A stretch of 64,000 nucleotides of DNA from Actinomycetospora corticicola. Lineage in GTDB: Bacteria; Actinomycetota; Actinomycetes; Mycobacteriales; Pseudonocardiaceae. The translations under genes were made by a program, and so were the position numbers. Of the stretch, positions 32,396-41,161 are shown in pieces (the first letter of the stretch is position 1; each line of letters begins with the position of its first letter). The notes under the pieces were generated by a model, which ran no database searches, was not told the DNA's origin, and saw only the letters and a list, made by a program, of their open reading frames with translations. The stretch lies in NCBI RefSeq assembly GCF_013409505.1, contig NZ_JACCBN010000001.1:4588001-4652000 (forward strand), in the 5' to 3' direction.

Positions 32396-34801
32396 CTACT
32401 GGTGCAGCCGCCGGAAGAGCGGCGCGCGGCCGGCCGGCTGCTCGACGACGCCCGTCTGCGGGGCGGCCGGGATGTCGAGGGTGACCGGCTCGTCGACGGT
32501 GAGGGTGAGGTCCTCGTCGTGGTGGCGCAGGTCGAGGGGCTCCGAGGAGGTGGCCGACATACCGCTCGGGCCGCCCTGGCCCGTCGTCGGCTCCTCGAGG
32601 GTGTAGGTCGCCTGCCCGTGGCCGATCTCGACGTGCACCGACCGGCCGCGCCAGAGCACCCGGAAGCGCAGCCCGGACACCGCCGAGGGCAGGCGCGGGG
32701 CGAAGCTCAGCGTCCCGTCGTGCGGACGCATGCCGCCGAGGCCCTGGATGATCGCGGTCCAGCTGCTGGCCGTCGCGGCGAGGTGGATGCCGTCGCGGAC
32801 GTTGTTCTCGAGGTCGGCGAGGTCCATCTGGACGGATTCGCAGAGGTAGTCGTAGGCCAGGTCGAGGTGTCCGGTCTCGGCCGCCATGACGGCGAGGGTG
32901 CCGGGGGAGAGCGACGAGTCGCGCACGGTGATGCGCTCGTAGTAGGCGAAGTTCGCGGCCTTCTGCTCCGGGGTGAACGCGTCCGGGCACTGGACCATCG
33001 CGAGGACGAGGTCGGGCTGCTTGACGACCTGCTTGCGGTACAGGTCGAAGTACGGGTAGTTCAGCAGGAGCGGGTAGGCGTCCTCGGGGGTGTTGTCGAA
33101 GTCCCAGAACGCGTGCGAGGTGAAGCCCTCGGCCTGCTGGTGCACCCCGAGCTTCTCGTCGAACGGGATCACCATCGCGGACGCGGCGGCCCGCCAGCTC
33201 GCGATCTCCTCGCTGTGCACGCCGAGCCGCTCGGCCTCGCGGGGGTGCCGGACGCACGCGTCGGCCGCGCCGCGCAGGTTCCGCTGCGCCATGAGGTTCG
33301 TGTACACGTTGTTGTCCGCGATCGCGGAGTACTCGTCGGGGCCGGTGACGCCGTCGATGCGGAAGTTCGACGCGGAGTCGTGGTGGCCGAGCGAGCGCCA
33401 CAGGCGGGCGGTGGCCACGAGCAGGTCGACGCCGACCTCGCGCTCGAACTCGTCGTCCGCGGTCGCCGAGACGTAGCGCAGCACGGCGTCGGCGATGTCC
33501 GCGTTGACGTGGAAGGCCGCGGTCCCGGCGGGCCAGTAGCCGGAGCACTCCTCGCCCCGGATCGTCCGCCAGGCGAACGCGGCCCCCTTCAGACCGAGGG
33601 TGGCGGCGTGCGCGGTCGCGATGTCGAGGGTCGAGTGGCGCCAGCGCAGCGCGTCCGCCGCGACCCGCGGGTTGGTGTGCATGAAGACCGGGAGCACGAA
33701 CGTCTCGCAGTCCCAGAAGCTGTGGCCGTCGTAGCCCTGGCCGGTCAGGCCCTTGGCGCCGATCGCCCGCTTCTCCGCCCGTGAGCCGGCCTGCAGGACG
33801 TGGAACAGCGAGAAGCGGATGGCCTGCTGCAGGCGCGGGTCGCCGTCGATCTCGATGTCGGCGCGCGCCCAGAACGCGTCGAGGTACTCGCGCTGGGCGG
33901 TCACGAGGCCGTCCCAGCCGGTGTAGAGCGAGGCGTCCAGCGCCGCCTCGACCTGGTCGACGATCGCGGGCTGGGAGCGGGTGCTCGACCAGCCGTAGGC
34001 GAGGTACTTGACGATCCGGAGCGTCTGGCCGGGCTTGAGCCGGCAGATCACCGTGGTCCGACCGACGTTCTTCGAGCAGGAGCTCTCGACCTTCGCGTCG
34101 TCCGGACCGAAGACCTGGTGCTCCATCGCCGCCCCGACCCGCAGCTCGGAGCGCTTGGTCTGGTGGGTCATCCGCGCGCCGTAGGTGGAGTGCGAGTTGT
34201 GCTCCGGCGCGAGCGGCTTGGTCAGCGCGGCGGCGACGCGGGGGTCGCCGGTGATCTCGGGCATCTGCTCGTTGGCGAACAGCTCGGACTGGATGACCAG
34301 CAGCGCGTCGCTCTCGGAGTCCTCGGGGATCGTCACCGCGTAGGAGATGGCCGCGACCGCCCGCTGGGAGAAGCTGACCAGGCGCTGCGAGGTGACGTCG
34401 ACGCGCTGCCCGTTCGGCGAGGTCCACTCGACGTGGCGGGTGAGGATCCCGCTGCGCATGTCGAGGGTGCGCTGGTGGTCGTGCACCTGGCCGTACCGGA
34501 CGTCGAGCGGCTCGTCGTCGACCAGCAGCCGGATCAGCTTGCCGTTCGGCACGTTGACCAGCGTCTGGTTCTCCTCCGGGAACCCGAAGCCGCCCTCGGC
34601 GTGCGGCATCGGCCGGGACTCGAAGAACGAGTTGAGGTAGGTCCCCGGCATCCGGTGCGGTTCGCCCTCGTCGAGGTTGCCGCGCATCCCGACGTGACCG
34701 TTGGCCAGCGCGAAGAGCGACTCCGTCTGGCCGAGGAGGTCGACGTCGAGCTCGGGCTCGTGCACGCACCAGGGGTCGACCGTGAACACGTTCGAGATCA
34801 C
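32396..34801 (-). CDS. Glycoside hydrolase family 65 (kojibiose/maltose/trehalose-phosphorylase-like)
   Basis: An 801-residue sugar phosphorylase or hydrolase. The N-terminal beta-sandwich (TESLFALANGHVGMRGNLDE) leads into an (alpha/alpha)6 barrel. The catalytic acid lies in DGVTGPDEYSAIADNNVYTN; other GH65 landmarks are GHSFWDCETFVLPVF, GAAFAWRTIRGEECSGYWP and a phosphate-site-like TASSWTAI. GH65 enzymes split alpha-linked disaccharides with phosphate to give beta-glucose 1-phosphate. The usual partner, a beta-phosphoglucomutase, is not adjacent. The GTG start lies 62 bp from the divergent IclR gene, which may regulate it. Confidence 0.9.
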   Translation of the reverse strand: MISNVFTVDPWCVHEPELDVDLLGQTESLFALANGHVGMRGNLDEGEPHRMPGTYLNSFFESRPMPHAEGGFGFPEENQTLVNVPNGKLIRLLVDDEPLDVRYGQVHDHQRTLDMRSGILTRHVEWTSPNGQRVDVTSQRLVSFSQRAVAAISYAVTIPEDSESDALLVIQSELFANEQMPEITGDPRVAAALTKPLAPEHNSHSTYGARMTHQTKRSELRVGAAMEHQVFGPDDAKVESSCSKNVGRTTVICRLKPGQTLRIVKYLAYGWSSTRSQPAIVDQVEAALDASLYTGWDGLVTAQREYLDAFWARADIEIDGDPRLQQAIRFSLFHVLQAGSRAEKRAIGAKGLTGQGYDGHSFWDCETFVLPVFMHTNPRVAADALRWRHSTLDIATAHAATLGLKGAAFAWRTIRGEECSGYWPAGTAAFHVNADIADAVLRYVSATADDEFEREVGVDLLVATARLWRSLGHHDSASNFRIDGVTGPDEYSAIADNNVYTNLMAQRNLRGAADACVRHPREAERLGVHSEEIASWRAAASAMVIPFDEKLGVHQQAEGFTSHAFWDFDNTPEDAYPLLLNYPYFDLYRKQVVKQPDLVLAMVQCPDAFTPEQKAANFAYYERITVRDSSLSPGTLAVMAAETGHLDLAYDYLCESVQMDLADLENNVRDGIHLAATASSWTAIIQGLGGMRPHDGTLSFAPRLPSAVSGLRFRVLWRGRSVHVEIGHGQATYTLEEPTTGQGGPSGMSATSSEPLDLRHHDEDLTLTVDEPVTLDIPAAPQTGVVEQPAGRAPLFRRLHQ

Positions 34802-34863
34802 CCGGGGACTGTAACCATTCCGAAGAGGTCACGGAGCACGGCCTTTCCGAGAGGATGAGGCCC
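34802..34863. promoter_or_regulatory. Shared promoter region of GH65 and IclR genes
   Basis: Only 62 bp separate the two divergent starts, so the promoters must overlap. The hexamer ttccga occurs twice (34818-34823 and 34845-34850), a possible binding half-site for the IclR protein. No clear -10/-35 pair can be named. Confidence 0.4.
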
Positions 34864-35670
34864 ATGGCGACGCTCAACTCGGTGCACCGCGCCCTGCGCG
34901 TGCTCGAGGTCGTCGCCGAGGCGGGTGACGGGATCACCGCGAAGGCCGTCGCCCGGCGGCTCGAGTACAACCTCTCGACCACCTACCACCTGCTGACGAG
35001 CCTGGTGGAGGACGGCTACCTGGTGCGCCTGGAGCCCGCCCGCGGGTTCGGGCTGGGTCCCAAGCTGCCCGCCCTGCACGACCGGCTCCGCTCCCAGCTG
35101 CCCATCCCGCCCGGTCTCGGCGCGACGTTGCGCGAGGCCCACGCGGCGGCCGGGGCCGCGGTGCTCTACGTCGCCTTCCGGGACGCGGACGTCGTCGTCG
35201 TCGACGTCGACGAGTGCCCGGCGCACCCGGTCCCCACGATCTCGACGTGGCGGGGGGCGCTGCACGCGACGGCGGTCGGGAAGCTCCTGCTCGCGGACCT
35301 GTCGCCCGCCCGCCTCATCGAGGTCCTCGCCCGCGACGGGCAGCGCCGGCTCGCCCACCGCACGATCCTCGACCCGGACGAGCTGGACTACGAGCTCGAC
35401 CAGGTCCGTCGTCGGGACCTCGCACTGGACCGCAGCGAGTTCCACGAGCGGCTGGCCTGCATGGCGGCGCCGGTCCGTCGACCCCTTCCCGACGGTGGGC
35501 GGGGCGAGTTGGTCGGGGCGGTGTCGGTCGCGGTGCCGGTCGTGCCCGCCGGCGGCCCGGGCAGCCTCTTCGACCGCCGCGTGCGGATGGAGCGGGCGGT
35601 GCGGGGCGCGGCCGCCCGAGCGGCGTCGGCGTTCGAGGACGAGGTTTCCGTCAGGTGGGACCGGGGCTGA
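34864..35670 (+). CDS. IclR family transcriptional regulator
   Basis: A 268-residue regulator. The winged helix-turn-helix is in residues 1-60 (VHRALRVLEVVAEAGDGITA, then LSTTYHLLTSLVEDGYL) and the effector domain spans about 80-260 (TWRGALHATAVGKLLLADLS, SEFHERLACMAAPVRR). It may sense a small carbohydrate or acid. It diverges from the GH65 gene and likely represses or activates it, as neighbouring IclR proteins often do. The ATG at 34864 is chosen over one at 34855, which abuts its own ribosome site. Confidence 0.88.
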   Translation: MATLNSVHRALRVLEVVAEAGDGITAKAVARRLEYNLSTTYHLLTSLVEDGYLVRLEPARGFGLGPKLPALHDRLRSQLPIPPGLGATLREAHAAAGAAVLYVAFRDADVVVVDVDECPAHPVPTISTWRGALHATAVGKLLLADLSPARLIEVLARDGQRRLAHRTILDPDELDYELDQVRRRDLALDRSEFHERLACMAAPVRRPLPDGGRGELVGAVSVAVPVVPAGGPGSLFDRRVRMERAVRGAAARAASAFEDEVSVRWDRG

Positions 35671-35702
35671 TCACACCCGCCGGCATGCGGTGAGGTGTGC
35701 GC

Positions 35703-36830
35703 ATGCCCGCACGTGAGACCGCTCCGTTCCGCGCCGACCACGTCGGCAGCCTCCTGCGACCGCCCGCACTGCTCGAGGCCCGGGGCGCCCACGCCGAGGG
35801 CCGCCTCGACGACGCCGGGCTGCGCGCCGCCGAGGACGAGGCGATCCGCGACGTCGTCGCGATGCAGGAGTCGGTCGGCCTCCAGGCGGCGACCGACGGC
35901 GAGTTCCGGCGCACCTCCTGGCACATGGACTTCCTCTACCAGCTCGACGGCGTGTCCTCCTCGAAGGACTCGTCGGTCGAGGTGGCCTTCCGCAACGCCT
36001 CCGGCGACCTGACCTTCGCGGCGATGTCGCTCGTGATCGACCAGCGGATCGGGCTCTCGACGACGATCTTCGGCGACGCGTTCTCGATGCTGGCCTCCAC
36101 GGTGACCAGCGCGGTGCCGAAGCTGACCATCCCCTCGCCGTCGATGCTGCACTACCGCCTCGGCGGTGCACCGGTGCACGAGGGCTCGCCCTACTCCGAC
36201 CCGGACGAGTTCTGGGCCGACCTCGCGTCGGCCTACGCGTCCGAGGTCTCGCGGCTCTACGAGGCGGGCGTCCGGTACCTGCAGCTCGACGACACCTCGC
36301 TGGCCTACCTGAACGACCCGGCGCAGCGCGAGTCGATGGCCGCCCGCGGCGAGGACGCCGACCACATGCACGAGCGGTACGTCGACACCATCAACCTGGC
36401 GCTGCGCGACCGGCCGTCGGACCTCCGGGTCACCACGCACATGTGCCGCGGCAACTACCGCTCGTCCTGGGCCGCCGAGGGCGGTTACGACCACGTCGCC
36501 GAGAAGGTGTTCGGCGGCCTCGAGATCGACGGGTTCTTCTGCGAGTACGACGACGCCCGCTCCGGTGACTTCTCCCCGCTGCGCTACCTCCCGCAGGGTG
36601 ACCAGCAGATCGTGCTGGGCCTCGTGACCACGAAGTCGGGCGAGCTGGAGTCGGCCGACACCCTCAAGCGCCGTATCGAGGAGGCCACGAAGTACGTGCC
36701 GCTCGAGCAGCTCTGCCTGTCCCCGCAGTGCGGCTTCTCCTCGACCGTGGAGGGCAACGCGCTGTCCTACGACCAGGAGGTGGCCAAGCTCGAGCTGGTC
36801 GTCTCGGTGGCGCAGGACGTCTGGGGCTGA
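35703..36830 (+). CDS. Cobalamin-independent methionine synthase-like protein (MetE C-terminal family)
   Basis: A 375-residue single-barrel enzyme like YxjG/YxjH. Landmarks are FRADHVGSLLRPPALLEARG, GVRYLQLDDTSLAYL, and the zinc ligands in RVTTHMCRGNYRSSW and LCLSPQCGFSS. It transfers a methyl group to a thiol, but substrates of the short family members are often not folate; here unknown. The ATG at 35703 has GAGG seven bases upstream. It follows the IclR gene by 32 bp on the same strand and could be co-transcribed with it. Confidence 0.85.
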   Translation: MPARETAPFRADHVGSLLRPPALLEARGAHAEGRLDDAGLRAAEDEAIRDVVAMQESVGLQAATDGEFRRTSWHMDFLYQLDGVSSSKDSSVEVAFRNASGDLTFAAMSLVIDQRIGLSTTIFGDAFSMLASTVTSAVPKLTIPSPSMLHYRLGGAPVHEGSPYSDPDEFWADLASAYASEVSRLYEAGVRYLQLDDTSLAYLNDPAQRESMAARGEDADHMHERYVDTINLALRDRPSDLRVTTHMCRGNYRSSWAAEGGYDHVAEKVFGGLEIDGFFCEYDDARSGDFSPLRYLPQGDQQIVLGLVTTKSGELESADTLKRRIEEATKYVPLEQLCLSPQCGFSSTVEGNALSYDQEVAKLELVVSVAQDVWG

Positions 36831-36848
36831 TCCCCGCCCTCCCTGAGG

Positions 36849-36895
36849 GAGCGGCACTTTCGCAGCTTCTATGTGCGCGAGGGTGCCGCTCGTTC
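36849..36895 (-). repeat. Dispersed palindromic repeat, copy C
   Basis: Arms gagcggcac (36849-36857) and gtgccgctc with the core in the opposite orientation to copies A, B and E (read on plus: CGCAGCTTCTATGTGCGCG). Lies 18 bp after the MetE-like stop and upstream of the AbiEi-like gene. Confidence 0.86.
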
Positions 36896-37016
36896 ATGAC
36901 GACGGGTGCGCACCCGGCCGAGCGGGCTGCCCCCCGTCGGTCCACAGCCGGCCGTCCGTCCCCAGAGCACCGTTCGCGGTTACCGCTGTGAGCGGGTCCG
37001 GCCGGACCGTGACCCC

Positions 37017-37994
37017 ATGCCACGCCGCAGCCGGGTCGACCCGTCCGACCTCTCCGCCCTCGCCCCGCTCGCCGTCGCCCGCGTCGCCGACCTGGTGGCC
37101 CTCGGCCTGCCGTCCGCCACGATCTCCCAACGGGTCCGGTCGGGGCGTTGGCGGCGTCTGTTCCCCGGGGTCGTCCTGATGCAGAGCGGTGCGCCGACCC
37201 GGGAACAGCTGGTCGTGGCGGCGATGCTCTACGCCGGGACGGACAGCATCCTGTCCGGCGTCGAGGCCGCCCGCCGGCACGATCTCAACCGTCTTCCCGA
37301 CGACCGGTCGATCCACCTGCTGATCGCCGAGGACCGCCGACGTCGCTCGGTCACGGACCTCATCGTGGAGCGCACCCACCGTCTCCCGCCGCCCGTCGTG
37401 CGTGGCGGTGTCCGGATCGCGCCGGTGGAGCGGGCCGTGCTGGACGCCGCACGCCACTGCTCGGATCGCGACCGGGTGCGCGCGATGCTCGCCGAGGCCG
37501 TCCAACGTGGCCGGACCACGGTCGAGCGGCTGCAGGCGGAGCTGCGGGTGGGCAATCAGCGGGGGTCGGGGCTCGTGCGCGAGGTGCTCGAGGAGATCGC
37601 CGACGGCATCCGGTCGGCCGCCGAGGGCTGGGGACGGGATCTCCACGCGCGGAGCGGGCTGCCGCCGATGCTGTGGAACCCGACACTGCGATGGCCGGAC
37701 GGGCGGTTCCTCGCGCGGCCCGACGGCTACCTCGCCGAGGTCGGGATGGCGTGGGAGCAGGACTCCCTGGAGTTCCACCCCGTCGAGGAGGACGACACCG
37801 CACGGCGGCGGGCGCGGATGGTCAGCGCCGGCGTGGTGGTGGTGCACCATCGTCCGCGCCGACTCCGGATCGAGCCGGCCCTCGTGATCGACGAGCTGTG
37901 GGCCCACTTCCGGCTCGCGGCCTCCCGTCCCGCGCCGGACCTGATCGTGATCCCTTCGGACCAGCGCAATCGGCCAGTCGCCACCCCCCTGTGA
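37017..37994 (+). CDS. AbiEi-type antitoxin-domain protein, orphan
   Basis: A 325-residue protein. The front half resembles the type IV toxin-antitoxin AbiEi family: ATISQRVRSGRWRRLFPGVV and AAMLYAGTDSILSGVEAARR. The rest includes APVERAVLDAARHCSDRDRV and a C-terminal, endonuclease-like region (FLARPDGYLAEVGMAWEQDS, RARMVSAGVVVVHHRPRRLR) of the kind found in actinobacterial DUF559 proteins. No AbiEii toxin gene is adjacent. Palindromic repeats lie on both sides (36849, 37998). The ATG at 37017 is chosen; in-frame sequence upstream is non-coding in look. Confidence 0.66.
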   Translation: MPRRSRVDPSDLSALAPLAVARVADLVALGLPSATISQRVRSGRWRRLFPGVVLMQSGAPTREQLVVAAMLYAGTDSILSGVEAARRHDLNRLPDDRSIHLLIAEDRRRRSVTDLIVERTHRLPPPVVRGGVRIAPVERAVLDAARHCSDRDRVRAMLAEAVQRGRTTVERLQAELRVGNQRGSGLVREVLEEIADGIRSAAEGWGRDLHARSGLPPMLWNPTLRWPDGRFLARPDGYLAEVGMAWEQDSLEFHPVEEDDTARRRARMVSAGVVVVHHRPRRLRIEPALVIDELWAHFRLAASRPAPDLIVIPSDQRNRPVATPL

Positions 37995-37997
37995 CGC

Positions 37998-38047
37998 ACG
38001 AACGGCACCTTCGCAGCATCTATGTGCGCGAAAGTGCCGCTCGTTCG
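37998..38047 (-). repeat. Dispersed palindromic repeat, copy D
   Basis: Starts 3 bp after the AbiEi-like stop. Arms acgaacggcac and gtgccgctcgt flank CGCAGCATCTATGTGCGCG, the same orientation as copy C. It fills the gap to the convergent DUF59 gene. Confidence 0.88.
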
Positions 38048-38059
38048 GAGAGGGTCGGT

Positions 38060-38815
38060 TCAGACCCCGTAGCGCGCCGCGAGCTGGCCGCGGCAGATGC
38101 TGGTGTTCGCGTCGACGCCGACCTGGTAGCTGCGGGCCTTGCGCAGGTGCAGCGGCAGGGCGTCCACCCCGACGGTGCGCCCGGTCGGGTCCACCACCAG
38201 CGGGTCGGAGTCCTCGGAGGGGATCCCCAGTTCCCGACGACGGGCGCGGAGACGACGCAGGTCGTCCGAGGCCCCGCTCGACTCCACGGCCTCGCCCAGC
38301 GTCATCGTGGCGACCTGCTCCGGGGTCGCGCCGGCCCGCATCAGCGGGCGGACGACGAGGTCGGTGCCGGCCATCAGCGCCCGCTCGGTGAACGTGCGCC
38401 GCAGCTCGTCGAGCTCGGCGACGGCCTCGCCGACCTCGGTGCCGGCCATGGAGGTCACGAACCCGGCCCGGGCGGCCACCCCCGCGTTGATGGCGTCGGA
38501 GGCGAAGTGGTCGATGAGGACCACGTCGGCCCGCACGACCCCTGCGGCGGCCGAGACCACGTCGTGGGCGTCCGCCACCATGAGGAACGCGAAGTTCGGG
38601 GCACAGAAGTAGGTGGGCAGGCGCAGTTCCACGTGCGCGACGCGAGAGTCCGAGACGTCGACGGCGGCGACGAAGTCCAGCGAGACCACGTCGGTGTCGA
38701 GCTCGGGGTCGCGCACGGAGCGCAGCGCCTCCCACACCCGGGCCGTCGTCCCCGTGGCGGCCGCCGCGGCGTCCGCGTTGGAGCCGAGGGCCCGGGTGTC
38801 GGAGAGGACCGTCAT
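38060..38815 (-). CDS. DUF59/MIP18-family metal-sulfur cluster assembly-like protein
   Basis: A 251-residue protein. Residues 24-100 match the DUF59 fold (VWEALRSVRDPELDTDVVSL, LRLPTYFCAPNFAFLM with a conserved Cys). The C-terminal half (SMAGTEVGEAVAELDELRRT and onward) is less familiar and ends in NTSICRGQLAARYGV. Proteins of this length with a DUF59 front are encoded beside propane and acetone monooxygenase genes, where they may help load iron into the oxygenase; that is knowledge of context, not proof. Its ATG overlaps the amidohydrolase stop (ATGA). Confidence 0.75.
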   Translation of the reverse strand: MTVLSDTRALGSNADAAAAATGTTARVWEALRSVRDPELDTDVVSLDFVAAVDVSDSRVAHVELRLPTYFCAPNFAFLMVADAHDVVSAAAGVVRADVVLIDHFASDAINAGVAARAGFVTSMAGTEVGEAVAELDELRRTFTERALMAGTDLVVRPLMRAGATPEQVATMTLGEAVESSGASDDLRRLRARRRELGIPSEDSDPLVVDPTGRTVGVDALPLHLRKARSYQVGVDANTSICRGQLAARYGV

Positions 38816-39870
38816 GCCTGGGCCACCTCCCGGTTGACCAGCTCCGCGTCGTCCTGCGCGGCCGGCGAGTCAGCCTTCAGCTGCAGCTCCTCGGGGACCG
38901 GGATGTCGTAGAGCTTGGCGGCGTTGAGGCCGAGGATCTTCTTCTTGCCGTCGACGCCCAGGCGCGGGTAGTCGTCGTAGTCGTGGCCCTCGGGGTAGTC
39001 CCAGTCCACGAGGCCCTCGACCTGCCACTTGGGCTCCCAGATGGCGTAGTCGGAGCCGAAGGTCATCTTGTCCTCGCCGACCCAGAACAGCAGCTCGCCC
39101 ATGACCTTGGCGAAGAAGCGCGGGCGGGCGTGCATGAGGCCGCCGAGCACGACCGAGAGGCCGGCGTAGACGTTGGGCTCCTGCGTCGCCATGAAGCAGA
39201 AGTCCTCGATCCGCGGCAGGCCCACGTGCTCGACGATGAAGTTCAGGCCCTGGAAGTCGGTCGCGGCCTTGTCGACGTCGGAGACGTCGAAGCCGTCCTT
39301 GTCCAGCGGCCAGATCGTCGGGCCCTTGTGGATGTGGATGTTCCGGATGCCGAGCTCCTGCGCACGCTCCAGGAACTTGTAGCACTCGGGGTCGGACAGC
39401 TTGAAGCCGCGGGAGTCGCCGTTCCACTCCGCGGTGTAGAGCTTCGCGCCGAGGGGCTTCCACTCCTCGACGTTCGCCTCGAACTCGCGCATCCCGGCGT
39501 CGCCGTCACGCGGGTCGAAGCGGGTGTTCAGGCGGAACCTGTCCGGGTGGTTGCGCAGCAGCTGCCCGTTGCGCTCGGTGGTGTTGAAGCCCTCCGAGTA
39601 CCACTCCTTGAGGTACGTCGGCTGCGCGATGGCGATGTCGACGTGGCCGTCCTCGAAGAGGTCCTTCATGAGGTCGGCCTCGGAGTACTTCTGGAAGTGC
39701 TCGATCGACCAGTGGGTCTCGGCCGGGCCGAGCGACTGGTAGGCGTGGAAGCACTCGATCCAGCCCTTGGCGTACTGCTCGGCGCCCTGCACCCAGTTCT
39801 CGGGCGACGCGTCCCAGTAGTGCATGTGGGAGTCGACGACGAAGTACTTCTCGCCATTCTTCTCGTACAC
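38812..39870 (-). CDS. Amidohydrolase family protein (propane-monooxygenase-cluster type)
   Basis: A 352-residue TIM-barrel hydrolase of the amidohydrolase-2 group. It opens with KYFVVDSHMHYWDASPENW (metal-binding HxH), and later shows NIHIHKGPTIWPLDKDGFD, FIVEHVGLPRI and MTFGSDYAIWEPKWQ with the catalytic Asp region. Close relatives lie directly downstream of soluble di-iron alkane monooxygenases; their role is unclear. Here no oxygenase gene is present. It is coupled to the DUF59 gene by a 4-nt overlap and follows the alcohol dehydrogenase by 60 bp. Confidence 0.86.
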   Translation of the reverse strand: MYEKNGEKYFVVDSHMHYWDASPENWVQGAEQYAKGWIECFHAYQSLGPAETHWSIEHFQKYSEADLMKDLFEDGHVDIAIAQPTYLKEWYSEGFNTTERNGQLLRNHPDRFRLNTRFDPRDGDAGMREFEANVEEWKPLGAKLYTAEWNGDSRGFKLSDPECYKFLERAQELGIRNIHIHKGPTIWPLDKDGFDVSDVDKAATDFQGLNFIVEHVGLPRIEDFCFMATQEPNVYAGLSVVLGGLMHARPRFFAKVMGELLFWVGEDKMTFGSDYAIWEPKWQVEGLVDWDYPEGHDYDDYPRLGVDGKKKILGLNAAKLYDIPVPEELQLKADSPAAQDDAELVNREVAQA

Positions 39871-39930
39871 GGACTTCCTCCTTCGGGCATGGCGGTGCCA
39901 CGCCCTGTGTGGTGGTGGTGAGCCGAAGAA

Positions 39931-40959
39931 CTAGGGGACGAGGATCGCCCGGCCGCGGACCTTGCCCGCGTCGAGGTCGTGCAGGGCGTCCAGCGCCTGG
40001 TCGAGGCGGTACTGGACGGTGTGGAGGGTGACCTTCCCGGCCTGCGCGAGGACCATCAGTTCCGCGAGGTCGTTGTAGGTCCCGACGATGTTGCCGATGA
40101 CGTTCTTCTCGCCGGCGACGAAATCGAGGGTCGGGGCGGAGAACTGTCCGCCGTAGCCGAGCACGAAGCAGTAACCGGCCGGCCCGGTCATCGCCCAGGC
40201 GTCCATCTCCGCGCCCTGCTCGGCGACGAAGTCGAAGACGACCGTGGCGCCGCCACCGGTCAGGTCCTGGACGGCCTGCACGTGGTCGCCGTCCGCCCGG
40301 ACCGTCTCGTCCGCGCCGATGGACTTCGCGAGCTCGAGGGCGGCCGGGTTCTTGTCGACGACGATGATCTTCGTGGCGGTGAGGGCGGCGAGGGACTGGA
40401 TCCCGATGTGGCCGAGCCCGCCCGCGCCCTGCACGACGGCGGTGGTGCCCGGGTAGAGGTACGGGACGGCCTTGCGCACGGCGTGGTAGGCGGTGATGCC
40501 GGCGTCGGCGAGCGCGGCGACGTCCGCGGGGTTCGTCGACGGGTCGAGCTTCACGCAGGCCCGCGCGGTGGTGCGCAGGTACTCGGCCATCCCGCCGTCG
40601 TTGTTCGACAACCCCGGGAAGAAGGCGTCGCCGGTGCACTGCATGTCGCGGCCCGCGCGGCAGGCCAGACACAGTCCGCAGGAGGGCTGCGGGTGCAGGA
40701 TCACCGTGTCGCCCACGGCCACGTTGGTGACGGCGTCGCCCACCTCGGCGACCCACCCCGCGTTCTCGTGGCCGATGACGTAGGGCAGCGTCGGGTCCTG
40801 GATCTGCTCCCAGTCGCCGTTGATGATGTGGAGGTCGGTGCGGCAGACGCCGGCCCCGCCGATCTTGACGATGACGTCGAGCGGGCCCTGGAGCTTGGGC
40901 TCGGCGATGTCGTCGAGGGACGGGTCCTGCTGGTACTGGTGCACCCGCACGGCCTTCAC
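39931..40959 (-). CDS. Zinc-dependent NAD(P)+ alcohol dehydrogenase
   Basis: A 342-residue medium-chain dehydrogenase. Catalytic zinc ligands are in GVCRTDLHIING and VIGHENAGWVAEVG; the structural zinc site CGLCLACRAGRDMQC is complete; the Rossmann motif is VVQGAGGLGHIGIQSL followed by VVDKNPAALE, which favours NAD. In propane oxidisers a similar enzyme turns 2-propanol or 1-propanol into the ketone or aldehyde. The GTG start has GGAGGA upstream. It is first in a three-gene operon with the amidohydrolase and DUF59 genes. Confidence 0.9.
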   Translation of the reverse strand: MKAVRVHQYQQDPSLDDIAEPKLQGPLDVIVKIGGAGVCRTDLHIINGDWEQIQDPTLPYVIGHENAGWVAEVGDAVTNVAVGDTVILHPQPSCGLCLACRAGRDMQCTGDAFFPGLSNNDGGMAEYLRTTARACVKLDPSTNPADVAALADAGITAYHAVRKAVPYLYPGTTAVVQGAGGLGHIGIQSLAALTATKIIVVDKNPAALELAKSIGADETVRADGDHVQAVQDLTGGGATVVFDFVAEQGAEMDAWAMTGPAGYCFVLGYGGQFSAPTLDFVAGEKNVIGNIVGTYNDLAELMVLAQAGKVTLHTVQYRLDQALDALHDLDAGKVRGRAILVP

Positions 40960-41053
40960 GGAAACGGTCCTCCAAGCAACGGTGGTGGGGACGGACGCCG
41001 GCGAAACCCGGACGTGGTGTGGGCCTCGTCGCTCCGCTCGCAGCGGTGTCCAT

Positions 41054-41124
41054 CACACGACGGGCTTCGGTTGTGTGCAAGACCCGGGATTCCACCCTGC
41101 GCCGAAACGGACAAAACCGGCGCA
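41054..41124. promoter_or_regulatory. Inverted repeats in the divergent promoter region
   Basis: In the 202-bp gap between the alcohol dehydrogenase and the plus-strand NAD(P)-binding gene there are two inverted repeats: CACAC/GTGTG (41054-41058, 41073-41077) and TGCGCCG/CGGCGCA (41098-41104, 41118-41124). Either may be an operator for one of the genes. No regulator gene is adjacent. Confidence 0.35.
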
Positions 41125-41161
41125 GTGCGTGCGTCGGTCGTGTCCCGGGTAGGCCGACGCC

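Noticed and set aside
37017-37994. A complete AbiE toxin-antitoxin pair
   Set aside because: No AbiEii nucleotidyltransferase frame is found on either side; only the AbiEi-like part is present.
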